A DNA stretch of 64,000 bases from DAINRZ01 sp964634885. GTDB lineage: Bacteria; Bacteroidota; Ignavibacteria; Kapaibacteriales; UBA2268. A program made the position numbers and the translations under genes. The DNA lies in the NCBI GenBank assembly GCA_964634885.1, contig CAZWLN010000015.1:28389-92388 (forward strand). Direction: 5' to 3'. Positions 25,588 through 33,511 of the stretch are shown here, in pieces. The number at the start of each line of letters is the position of its first letter. Within the stretch, counting starts at the first letter, position 1. Below the pieces are notes generated by a model, which saw nothing but the letters and a program-made list of their open reading frames with translations, was not told the DNA's origin and ran no database searches.

Positions 25588-26820
25588 CTACTCGTATCTC
25601 AGGGCTTCGATCGGGTCGAGCTTTGCGGCTTTCCACGCCGGATAGGAACCGGAGATGATACCGAGCACGGTGCAAACAATGACGCTGACAATGATCCATG
25701 TAAATGTAATATCGAGTTCCATGCCGATGGCTGTACTTAACAGAGCAGCCGAGCCGATGCCGATCAGTATTCCGATGAAACCTCCCACCTGGCAAAGCGT
25801 AATTGTTTCGATGATGAACTGTAGCAGCACCGAACGCCTCTTCGCACCGATTGCTTTCCTGATGCCGATCTCCCTTGTACGCTCCTTCACGGAGACGAGC
25901 ATGATGTTCATGATGCCGATGCCGGCGGCTATCAGAGCAAAAGCGCCGGAGACAATGCCGAAAATCGTCAGGTAGCTCGTCAGTCCGGCGAATTGTTCCG
26001 ACAACGATTCATTGGTTTCCACTTCGAAACTGTTCTCCTCCCAGGGTTTCACCTCCCTGAGGCTCCTCAGTATGCCTATTGCCTCGTCCATTGTCGAATA
26101 GAGCGTATTTTTGTCCGTCGCCCTGACTGTCATGTCTAAGGATTCTTCCCAGCGGGAAACATAGTACCTCATGAAAATGGTAAGTGGAATAATAACCTGG
26201 TTGTCCTGGCTTTGGCCCATGATGGAGCCTTTGATTTCCAGTACACCGATGACCTGGAACAACTGTGAACCAATTTTCACCGACTTTCCAAGAGGGCTTG
26301 TGTTTGGGAAGAGCTTGACAACAACGTCATTGCCGATGATGGCCACGTTGCGCCTGCCGGTAATGTCCTCGGCAGTGAAGGCCCTGCCGCTTGTAACATT
26401 GATGTTGCTGATTGTGAAATAGTTCTCGTCGGTACCAATCAGCGTAACATCCGGATCGGTTTCAAAATCTTCGTATTTGATAGTATTGGATGAGGTAGCA
26501 CAGGTTGCGTTAATGACAGAACCGGATTTCATACGTTTCCTGAAATCCTCATACTGTTCGAGAGTGATGGGCTTGCGTTTACGGTATTTCCACCAGCTCC
26601 CCGGCCCTATCTGTATCTGTGGCATCCTGAATATCTGGAAGGAAGTTTCTCCAAGTGCTGCCATCTCAGACTCCACAGTATTGTTAATCGAATCGACCAG
26701 TGTTCCGGAAACGATGATGGCAAAAACACCAATCGAAATGCTGAGTAGCGTCAGAGAGGTCCTCAGTTTATTGACCTTAATCGAGTCTATGGCGATCTTT
26801 ATACTTTCTAATGTATTCAT
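25588..26820 (-). CDS. MacB-like ABC transporter permease (second of a pair)
   Basis: A 410-residue permease with the MacB/FtsX fold: one N-terminal helix (about 20-42), a periplasmic MacB_PCD domain (about 45-260) and three C-terminal helices. The typical coupling sequence VKERTREIGIRKAIGAKRR sits before the second helix. It lies one base after the neighbouring permease gene and shares that gene's design, so the two probably form a heterodimer with the single ATPase encoded upstream. The predicted system exports a substrate through the adaptor and TolC-like channel of the same operon; the substrate is unknown. Confidence 0.92.
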   Translation of the reverse strand: MNTLESIKIAIDSIKVNKLRTSLTLLSISIGVFAIIVSGTLVDSINNTVESEMAALGETSFQIFRMPQIQIGPGSWWKYRKRKPITLEQYEDFRKRMKSGSVINATCATSSNTIKYEDFETDPDVTLIGTDENYFTISNINVTSGRAFTAEDITGRRNVAIIGNDVVVKLFPNTSPLGKSVKIGSQLFQVIGVLEIKGSIMGQSQDNQVIIPLTIFMRYYVSRWEESLDMTVRATDKNTLYSTMDEAIGILRSLREVKPWEENSFEVETNESLSEQFAGLTSYLTIFGIVSGAFALIAAGIGIMNIMLVSVKERTREIGIRKAIGAKRRSVLLQFIIETITLCQVGGFIGILIGIGSAALLSTAIGMELDITFTWIIVSVIVCTVLGIISGSYPAWKAAKLDPIEALRYE

Positions 26821-26821
26821 G

Positions 26822-28075
26822 CTATTCGTACCTCAGCGCATCAACCGGGTCGAGATTCGAAGCCCTGATGGCAGGGATGAGTCCCGACAATAATCCGACA
26901 AATAGTGAAACTATGCTTGCAATTATCAGCAGTTGCATCGGAATATACGGAGTAAGGAAATCAAACCCGGAAATGAATTTAGGTAGAATCGTAGCTACCA
27001 GGAAAACAAAGACCGAGACGAGAACTAAGGAGGTCAGCGCCCCGATGAAACACAGGGTCGAAGACTCCACAATGAACTGGAACCAGATCGATCGCTTCTT
27101 AGCCCCTATTGCCTTCCTGATGCCTATCTCGCGGGTTCTTTCGGTTACGGAAACAAACATTATGTTCATGATGCCGATGATGCCGACAATGAACGAAAGA
27201 ATGGTCATGCCGATGCCCACACCCCAGACATAGAAACGGATGGAAGCCATCGAAGACTCCATTGCTTTTGTCTCATTGATCCCGAAGTCGTCAGGTTCAC
27301 CGGGCTTCAATCCCCTTACCTGTCGCATCATGCCGATTGTCTCGGCCCGCACTTCGTTCATCATTGCTTCGGAACCTGCTTTTACATTGAACGACAGCGA
27401 CCTCTCAATTTTACCGAATGCTTTAATGAAGGACTTCAATGGGATGATTGAAGTGTTATCCATGAAATCCATCAATGCTGTCCCCTGTTTTTTCACGACG
27501 CCAACCACAGTAAACGGTTTACCGTTCACTTTGATAGTCTTACCCTCAAAATCTCCGTTGGGGAATAGCATATTGTTGATGTTATAACCGAGTACAATTA
27601 CGTTTGCACCGGACTGATCCTCGAACTGTGTAAAGAACCTGCCCTGGGTTACTTCTCCTGACGATGTCCGGGCATATTCATAGGTAGAGCCACAAATCAA
27701 CAGTTCTTCGTATGTATCTTTACCGTACTTCATGGTAATGCCATTTTCCCTAATCTGCGGTACAATCACCATAGCAGATTTCATTTTGTCCTTGAACCTG
27801 TAAAACTGTTCGAGAGTCAGGTTCTTTCTTTGTTCGAGCAGTTTCCAGTTTTTTCCGCCGGCCCATTCGAATTTATCGACATAGAGCATGTCGGTACCTA
27901 AGGTCTCAAAAGTCGCCGTCATGGCATTGTCTAAGCCCGACAGTATCCAGCCCATAATGATGACGAATGAAATGCCGATGACAACACCCAGGGAGGCAAG
28001 GAACGAACGTAACTTGCTTTGCCTGATGGAGTCCAGGCCCAGTTTCACTGCCTCTGTAATTTCGTAAATAATCAT
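26822..28075 (-). CDS. MacB-like ABC transporter permease (first of a pair)
   Basis: A 417-residue paralogue of the next gene with the same four-helix FtsX/MacB layout: helix 1 at about 22-45, a periplasmic domain to about 275, then three helices. The coupling segment VTERTREIGIRKAIGAKKR is nearly identical to that of its partner, and both end in DPVDALRYE or DPIEALRYE. The periplasmic parts differ more, so it is not a recent duplicate. It follows the ATPase gene by nine bases. Confidence 0.92.
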   Translation of the reverse strand: MIIYEITEAVKLGLDSIRQSKLRSFLASLGVVIGISFVIIMGWILSGLDNAMTATFETLGTDMLYVDKFEWAGGKNWKLLEQRKNLTLEQFYRFKDKMKSAMVIVPQIRENGITMKYGKDTYEELLICGSTYEYARTSSGEVTQGRFFTQFEDQSGANVIVLGYNINNMLFPNGDFEGKTIKVNGKPFTVVGVVKKQGTALMDFMDNTSIIPLKSFIKAFGKIERSLSFNVKAGSEAMMNEVRAETIGMMRQVRGLKPGEPDDFGINETKAMESSMASIRFYVWGVGIGMTILSFIVGIIGIMNIMFVSVTERTREIGIRKAIGAKKRSIWFQFIVESSTLCFIGALTSLVLVSVFVFLVATILPKFISGFDFLTPYIPMQLLIIASIVSLFVGLLSGLIPAIRASNLDPVDALRYE

Positions 28076-28084
28076 ACTGTCTTA

Positions 28085-28816
28085 CTACTTTTTATCAAAG
28101 TTTACGGGATTGTTATTTCTTTCGTCCCTTTCGATGAGGCCGTCCCTGATCCTGATGATCCTGTGGGCATACCTGGCCACGTCTTCTTCATGGGTGACAA
28201 TAATGATGGTATTGCCTTTTTTCCAGAGTTCGTCGAACAGTTTCATGATCTCGACGCCGGTTTTCGAGTCGAGGTTTCCCGTAGGCTCATCAGCAAGGAT
28301 AATCGACGGGTCGCTGACCAAGGCTCGTGCTATTGCCACTCTTTGCCTCTGTCCGCCGGACAGTTCATTGGGTTTGTGGTGTACCCTATCTGCCAGCCCG
28401 ACGTTGACCAGCGCCTTTTCTGCCCTTTCCAGCCTGCCGTGTTTCGGAACGCCGGCATAGACCAGTGGCAGTTCGACGTTCTTCAGTGAAGTTGCCCTTG
28501 GTAAAAGATTGAAAGTCTGGAAAACGAAGCCAATCTCCTTGTTTCTAATTTCTGCCAGCTCGTTGTCGTCCATGTCGTTAACGTCGTTCCCTTTGAACAG
28601 GTACAATCCGCTTGTAGGCGTGTCGAGGCAGCCGAGAATGTTCATCAGCGTGGACTTACCGGAACCCGAAGGCCCCATGATGGCTACATATTCATTCTTT
28701 GACAGGTTCAGGGAAACGTCTCTCAGAGCAAATACTGTCTCGGCTCCCATCTCATAGACTTTGGAGATATGCTCAATCCGGATTAATATATTATTTTCAG
28801 CGCTCATATTCATCAC
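28085..28816 (-). CDS. ABC transporter ATPase of the MacB/LolD type
   Basis: A 243-residue nucleotide-binding subunit. Walker A is GPSGSGKST, the signature is LSGGQRQRVAIARAL, Walker B is IILADEPTGNLDS, and the switch His is in IVTHEEDVA. The LolD/MacB-type region VFQTFNLLPRATSLKNVELP is also present. Its start codon overlaps the adaptor gene stop in an ATGA arrangement. It powers the two permeases encoded next. Unlike E. coli MacB, ATPase and permease are separate proteins here, as in many Gram-negative and Gram-positive relatives. Confidence 0.95.
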   Translation of the reverse strand: MMNMSAENNILIRIEHISKVYEMGAETVFALRDVSLNLSKNEYVAIMGPSGSGKSTLMNILGCLDTPTSGLYLFKGNDVNDMDDNELAEIRNKEIGFVFQTFNLLPRATSLKNVELPLVYAGVPKHGRLERAEKALVNVGLADRVHHKPNELSGGQRQRVAIARALVSDPSIILADEPTGNLDSKTGVEIMKLFDELWKKGNTIIIVTHEEDVARYAHRIIRIRDGLIERDERNNNPVNFDKK

Positions 28817-30117
28817 TTGGGTAAATTCTTCATATCGCCCGGCATTGGCCCCTTGTCGGCGGCAATTTGTACCTGGGCGCCGTCTGTCAGCAGCTTGCTG
28901 ACGGTCATGAAACTGCCGGTAATAATCTCCTGCTTCTCGGACAGTCCGCTCATGATTTCGATATAATCCTTATCGCTGATGCCGGTCTTTACTTTGACCA
29001 TCTTTGCTTTGTCCCCTTCCTTGACAAACACCACTACCTCGGGAGTCTTCTTCAATCCCTTGTCTGTCTCAGCTTTTTGCGAGGGGCCGGGATGGTCGCT
29101 GTTGGCAACGTCAGGAGCAGCAATAGCGGCGTTATCCCTCGAAGTAACGGCCTGCAGTGGAACCGACAGGACATTGTAGCGGGTTTCCGTCCGGATGTTT
29201 ACATTGCAACTCATTCCCGGGCGCAGGCGGGCGTCAGGAGTAATTACCCTGATCTTCACCTTGAAATTCTTCACTTCTTCCTGTGTTCCGGCGCTGGTAG
29301 TAATGGCGGCGTGGCCAATCTCGATGACACAGCCTTTGATCTCCTCGTCTCCGAGCGCATCCACTTCGATGATTGCCGTGTCGCCTACACTGACGAGCAC
29401 AATGTCGTTTTCGTCAACTTCGACTTCGGCGTTCATTACGTTCAGGTCCGACACTTTCATCATTTCCGTACCTGCCATCTGGGCAGTACCGACTACTTTC
29501 TCACCGATCTCCACACTTTTACTTGTAACCACACCGTTAATCGGGGCAGTGATCGTTGTCCTTGCCACGCTGCTTCGTATCTGGTTCAGTCCTGCAAGGG
29601 ACTGTTTGTACCTGTAGCGGGCGGCATTATACTCTGACTCGGCTTTGTTATAGTTTGAGACGACAAGATCATAGTCCTGTTTGGAAATAAATTCTTTCTT
29701 GTAGAGGCCGGTCTTTCGGTCAAACTCAGCCTTAGCCCTTGTCCTTTCGGCGTCGGCGACATCTATGTCGGTTTTGGAGGCTTCGGCAGCAGCGTTGTAC
29801 TGGTCATACTGCGACATTACTATGTCGGGTTTGATCTTCACAAGCAGTTGGCCTGCCTTGACGGTGTCCCCTTCTTTAACGCCCAGGTATATGATTTCGC
29901 CGCTGGTTTCGGATGAGATGCTGACTTCGGTCTCAGGCTGTATTGTCCCGATTGCGGACACAGTCTGTACAATGGTTCTTTTCTCTACTTTGCCCACCTG
30001 TACATCGACAGCGCCGTTCCCCTTCTTCCCGAAAACCATGAAGATAACAACGAATAGAAACAGGGCAATGATTGCCAGAATGATAAACCTGCGTAATTTT
30101 GATTTCTTCTTTGCCAT
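28813..30117 (-). CDS. Periplasmic adaptor (membrane fusion) protein, MacA/HlyD-like
   Basis: A 434-residue adaptor joining the ABC permeases to the TolC-like channel. It has an N-terminal anchor (RRFIILAIIALFLFVVIFMV), a split lipoyl domain (TSGEIIYLGVKEGDTVKAGQ and TITAPINGVVTSKSVEIGEK) around a helical hairpin (about 100-175), then beta-barrel and membrane-proximal domains. Between about 335 and 370 is a low-complexity insert rich in Ala, Asp and Lys. It ends in a Pro/Lys tail. Gene order adaptor-ATPase-permease-permease is standard for MacAB-like exporters. Confidence 0.93.
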   Translation of the reverse strand: MAKKKSKLRRFIILAIIALFLFVVIFMVFGKKGNGAVDVQVGKVEKRTIVQTVSAIGTIQPETEVSISSETSGEIIYLGVKEGDTVKAGQLLVKIKPDIVMSQYDQYNAAAEASKTDIDVADAERTRAKAEFDRKTGLYKKEFISKQDYDLVVSNYNKAESEYNAARYRYKQSLAGLNQIRSSVARTTITAPINGVVTSKSVEIGEKVVGTAQMAGTEMMKVSDLNVMNAEVEVDENDIVLVSVGDTAIIEVDALGDEEIKGCVIEIGHAAITTSAGTQEEVKNFKVKIRVITPDARLRPGMSCNVNIRTETRYNVLSVPLQAVTSRDNAAIAAPDVANSDHPGPSQKAETDKGLKKTPEVVVFVKEGDKAKMVKVKTGISDKDYIEIMSGLSEKQEIITGSFMTVSKLLTDGAQVQIAADKGPMPGDMKNLPK

Positions 30118-30152
30118 TGCAAACCCTAATGATATATTTAACTATAGATTAT

Positions 30153-30797
30153 TCATAATAAATCATCTTTTCTGTAAACGGCAGTCCTGCCGGGCAGGTC
30201 GTGGAAAGCCCGGCGCTTTCTGCCCAGCGTAAAGAAGCAGCCGATGAATACTACCAACAGCATTATCATTGACAAAAAACTGAAAATTTCAACGAATACG
30301 AGATAGTACATTAGCGAGAATACATAGTTTGAGTATTTAAAAAGATATCTCTTCAGTAAACTGCTTGTACCGGCCTTTGTCCTTTCCACATTCGCAATCC
30401 TGATATTGAGCAGCAGCTTGCCGGGGCTTCCTGCCAGCAACACTTCAAGAAAACCATAGAACAATGGTATCAGGTTTAGGAAAACAAAGGAGAGCTGGTT
30501 GTCAATGATGAATTTATCGGCTAAAGCAGCAATATATTCCATATTGCTGCCGTTCGAAAGTTTTAGTATTTTTTCGAAGTATATTACATATGAGTCAATA
30601 AAACCTGTGATTGAAAAAATAACAGAGAAAAGGATCGTCAGGATCAGGAAGTCAATCAACATAGCGCCGAGTCTTGGGCCAAACCCCACCCTCAGGTCCT
30701 TTACGTCCGGCACATAGTTGTAATTGGCATACTGCCTGCGGTAATCGTCAGGCTGTTCCGGGCCGTTATTCATATCCTGCATAAATACATTTTTCAT
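30153..30797 (-). CDS. RDD-family membrane protein inside the efflux operon
   Basis: A 214-residue protein with three or four membrane helices. The RDD signature is seen at FGPRLGAMLIDFLILTILF, and later AGSPGKLLLNIRIANVERT and AFHDLPGRTAVYRKDDLL. RDD proteins are poorly understood; some affect ion homeostasis. A strong ribosome site (GGGAG) precedes the ATG at 30797. It lies between the TolC-like and adaptor genes with spacers of about 31 and 35 bases, an unusual place, so it may assist the exporter or simply share its regulation. Confidence 0.85.
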   Translation of the reverse strand: MKNVFMQDMNNGPEQPDDYRRQYANYNYVPDVKDLRVGFGPRLGAMLIDFLILTILFSVIFSITGFIDSYVIYFEKILKLSNGSNMEYIAALADKFIIDNQLSFVFLNLIPLFYGFLEVLLAGSPGKLLLNIRIANVERTKAGTSSLLKRYLFKYSNYVFSLMYYLVFVEIFSFLSMIMLLVVFIGCFFTLGRKRRAFHDLPGRTAVYRKDDLL

Positions 30798-30828
30798 TTA
30801 TTCTCCCGTTTAATTTTTATCAGATTAA

Positions 30829-32118
30829 TCAGAGCAATCCCATGCTGAACAACAACCCCTTCTGTACGGAGTAGTAGTTATAGACAGCATTGATCCTGTT
30901 GATCCTGGCATTGATAAGCTGGTAATTGGCGTTCAGCAGGTCGGTAATGTTGTAAGTCCCTGCGTTGTAGCTTTCTTTTGCCGCTTCGTAATTCTTTTCG
31001 GCAGACCTGAGCGCCCGCGAGGTAATCTCGAGCTGTTTCTCGGCTGCTGTCAGAGAGAGGAAACGGGTTTTGATGTCAACACGAATGGACTGTTCCAGTT
31101 GCGCCTTGTCGATCTGTTTCTGTATCACCTGTTGTTTCGCTGCTTCGACCTGATAGTCAGTACTATAATTCTCAAAGATCGGCACCCTCAGGTTCAAGCC
31201 GATATATGGAGAACTCTTGTCCCCGAAACCCGACAGTTCGTTGTTGCTCCAGGACCAGCCGCCGGAAGCAGTTACCGTAGGATAATAGCTTGATTTCGCC
31301 GCATCGACACCCGATTCCAGGGACTGAAGGCTGGCGTTGTAAGCAAGGTAGTCCACCCTGTTGTCGAGCGATGTCTTAATCGCACTCTCTAAGCCGCCGA
31401 TCGCACTCTTGAACTTTGCAATATCTTCATCTGTAACATCCACCGGCAGGCTCGCCTCGTCAAACTGTGCGTCTATGTCCGGTTCCTGCCCCATTATGTT
31501 CAGCAGGTTAGCCTTTGATACATTGAGGTTGTTCCCGGCAGTAACCACTTCCAGTTCCCTGGACCCAAGTTCTGCCTCCTGGGCGTAAACATCGGTAACG
31601 GGAGAAGTGCCGGCCTGGTACTGCGCATTGATCTTTTCCAGTTCTTTCTGTCCGGTCCTGAAATTCTCTTCCCTGACCTTTAGTATCTGCATTTCTTTAA
31701 CAATGCCGGTATAGCTGTTAATAACGTCGAGAGTAACCTGTTTTTCGGTGTATTTTTTTGCCATCTCGTAATACTGCTGCTTACTTTTAGCGCCTTTGTA
31801 ATCAGCCTCCTGCCCGAACCCCTTAAACAGGTCATAGCTGAGACCGGCGTTGACGGAATAGCTGTTTACACCGGAACTTTTCAGCTGTTTCTGTGCCGAA
31901 GCGGACAGATCGGCAGAAGGGAGGTAATAGTTGCCGTAAGCATTCTTGACTTCAGCTTTTGTAGTTTCAATTGTCGAAGCGGCTTTCTTTATATCATAGT
32001 TGCTTCCTGCGGCAATCCTGATACACTCGTCCAGGTTGAAAACTTTGGAAGGTTTCGTTTGTGCATTGCAGTCAAAAACCAACAACAACGCTAAAGCGAC
32101 ATAACATACATACTTCAT
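30829..32118 (-). CDS. TolC-family outer membrane efflux protein
   Basis: A 429-residue channel protein. The signal peptide occupies about 1-20, ending CNAQ. Two outer membrane efflux repeats of long helices follow: the first from FNLDECIRIAAGSNYDIKKA to about 230, the second from about 235 to the end, with LRVPIFENYSTDYQVEAAK and NYEAAKESYNAGTYNITDLL. The ATG at 32118 is preferred over the GTG six bases upstream because it gives a normal signal peptide. It is the first structural gene of the operon, 250 bases downstream of the tetR-like gene, with a half-operator (TTTCTAA, 32136-32142) just before it. Confidence 0.92.
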   Translation of the reverse strand: MKYVCYVALALLLVFDCNAQTKPSKVFNLDECIRIAAGSNYDIKKAASTIETTKAEVKNAYGNYYLPSADLSASAQKQLKSSGVNSYSVNAGLSYDLFKGFGQEADYKGAKSKQQYYEMAKKYTEKQVTLDVINSYTGIVKEMQILKVREENFRTGQKELEKINAQYQAGTSPVTDVYAQEAELGSRELEVVTAGNNLNVSKANLLNIMGQEPDIDAQFDEASLPVDVTDEDIAKFKSAIGGLESAIKTSLDNRVDYLAYNASLQSLESGVDAAKSSYYPTVTASGGWSWSNNELSGFGDKSSPYIGLNLRVPIFENYSTDYQVEAAKQQVIQKQIDKAQLEQSIRVDIKTRFLSLTAAEKQLEITSRALRSAEKNYEAAKESYNAGTYNITDLLNANYQLINARINRINAVYNYYSVQKGLLFSMGLL

Positions 32119-32368
32119 ATTCACTCAGCAATTTTTTCTAAAACAAGTGGATAAACGTAAAAAAAAGCTATTTGTTTCAAAAACGGGACTGTTCTCAGCG
32201 ATTTTACAAATCTTTGACATTGGCAGCCTGTTCTTTTCTTCCGATATTGATGTCCCATCGTTTTTCTTTTATTAATCTCTTTCTTCTCACAATTGTTGCC
32301 TGATATACATTCATTCAATTTTTATGCTTATATCTCTCACATTGATCCGTACTCAAAGCAGTTTTCAA

Positions 32369-33004
32369 TCATTTACTCAACAGTATATCTACATCTTCGT
32401 CATTTTTGCCGATACTATTAATAAAACTGGTCATCAGCAAATCAAATAAAATTTTGGGTTCTATCTCTTTTCTGTCTTTGAACGGTGGCACAACAGGAAG
32501 GAATAACAGGTTTGAAATTGCCCCCTGGCAAAGGCAGACCCAATGAAACAAATGGAGCCTGGCTTCTTCGATGTCATTATCAAACAATTCCAAAAATATG
32601 CTTTGCAATACATTCATGTTATACTCAATCTCTTCATTCGGATGGGGGCGCTCGATGCCTTCAAGATTGAACATCAGCTGATACAGGTCGGAATGGTTTG
32701 CCGCAAATTCCCACTGTAACATCGACAATGCCTTCAGTTTTTTTTTGGTATCCCTGATTTCTGAAATAATTATTTCGAACTCACGTTTAAGGATTCCGAA
32801 TCCGAAATATGCAATTTGCCTGAGCAAGTCCTCCTTGCTGTCGAAGTATTCATAGACAATCGGAGGAGTGTATTCAATCATGTCGGCAATTTTTCGTATC
32901 GTTACTGCCTGCCATCCTTCTTTCTGGGCTATCTCCCTTGCAGCAGCCAAGATGCTGTTTTTGACCTCTTCTTTTCTTCTTATTTTTCTTTCTTTATAGC
33001 CCAT
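32369..33004 (-). CDS. TetR-family transcriptional regulator of the efflux operon
   Basis: A 211-residue repressor-like protein. The N-terminal helix-turn-helix is typical: ILAAAREIAQKEGWQAVTIR then KIADMIEYTPPIVYEYFDSK. The rest is a helical ligand-binding domain (WHG-type). The ATG at 33004 is chosen because AGGA precedes it and because the earlier ATG at 33034 falls inside a perfect palindrome that is probably the operator. It would repress its own gene and the downstream tolC-to-permease genes, releasing on binding an unknown ligand. Confidence 0.92.
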   Translation of the reverse strand: MGYKERKIRRKEEVKNSILAAAREIAQKEGWQAVTIRKIADMIEYTPPIVYEYFDSKEDLLRQIAYFGFGILKREFEIIISEIRDTKKKLKALSMLQWEFAANHSDLYQLMFNLEGIERPHPNEEIEYNMNVLQSIFLELFDNDIEEARLHLFHWVCLCQGAISNLLFLPVVPPFKDRKEIEPKILFDLLMTSFINSIGKNDEDVDILLSK

Positions 33005-33024
33005 TATTCCTACTGCCGTTAAAT

Positions 33025-33043
33025 TTTCTAACATTGTTAGAAA
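33025..33043. promoter_or_regulatory. Probable TetR-type operator
   Basis: Perfect inverted repeat TTTCTAAC (33025-33032), ATT spacer, GTTAGAAA (33036-33043), placed 20 bases before the regulator's start codon. Size and symmetry fit a TetR-family dimer site. A TTTCTAA half-site lies upstream of the TolC-like gene at 32136-32142. Confidence 0.68.
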
Positions 33044-33204
33044 CGAATAAAAATATACTGTATTGTATATTGAAAATGAATATTAAAATTATTTATATAA
33101 TATACAGATATATATCAACTGACGGCCTGAATTCATTTTTTTCAATATTAATCCAGGATTGTGCATTAGATGGCCCAAAACACGGAATATCCAACCACCC
33201 CTGG

Positions 33205-33226
33205 CCCCTCCTTATCCAAGGAGGGG
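33205..33226. repeat. REP-like GC-rich palindrome
   Basis: CCCCTCCTT (33205-33213), ATCC loop, AAGGAGGGG (33218-33226), a perfect 9-base-pair stem in AT-rich surroundings. It resembles the palindrome at 13007-13030. Confidence 0.6.
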
Positions 33227-33511
33227 GAAACTATTAAATTGCTATATATCAATTATTAATGTGATATTTTCAACTCCTAACGCTTTATCCAGGTTAATAT
33301 TTTTTACTGTTGCTACGTTGTTTCTCCCCAGTTCTTAATCCGGCCAAAATTCTCAGGCTGCGGGAATTGAATACCCGCACAATCCCTCAGTCTCACATTT
33401 ATTGTTATTGGAAATATGGCTCCAAATACGTACTTTTGAAAACGAAGCCAAGTATATTATGGCAGTTCTTCCATTAATAGTATTGTTTGACATCAATTTT
33501 ACAGTTATTTT

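Larger units (their letters stand above)
33005..33511. other. 507-bp divergent intergenic region
   Basis: AT-rich spacer between the tetR-like gene and the CHAT gene. It contains the palindromic operator (33025-33043) and a REP-like palindrome (33205-33226). The plus-strand frame at 33034-33237 runs through both and is not considered a gene. Confidence 0.6.

Noticed and set aside
32121..32318. Minus-strand 65-codon frame between tolC-like and tetR-like genes
   Set aside because: It overlaps the TolC start region, has no ribosome site and its composition is unlike the coding neighbours.
33034..33237. Plus-strand 67-codon frame upstream of the CHAT gene
   Set aside because: It starts inside the operator palindrome, crosses the REP-like palindrome and has low-complexity AT-derived residues.
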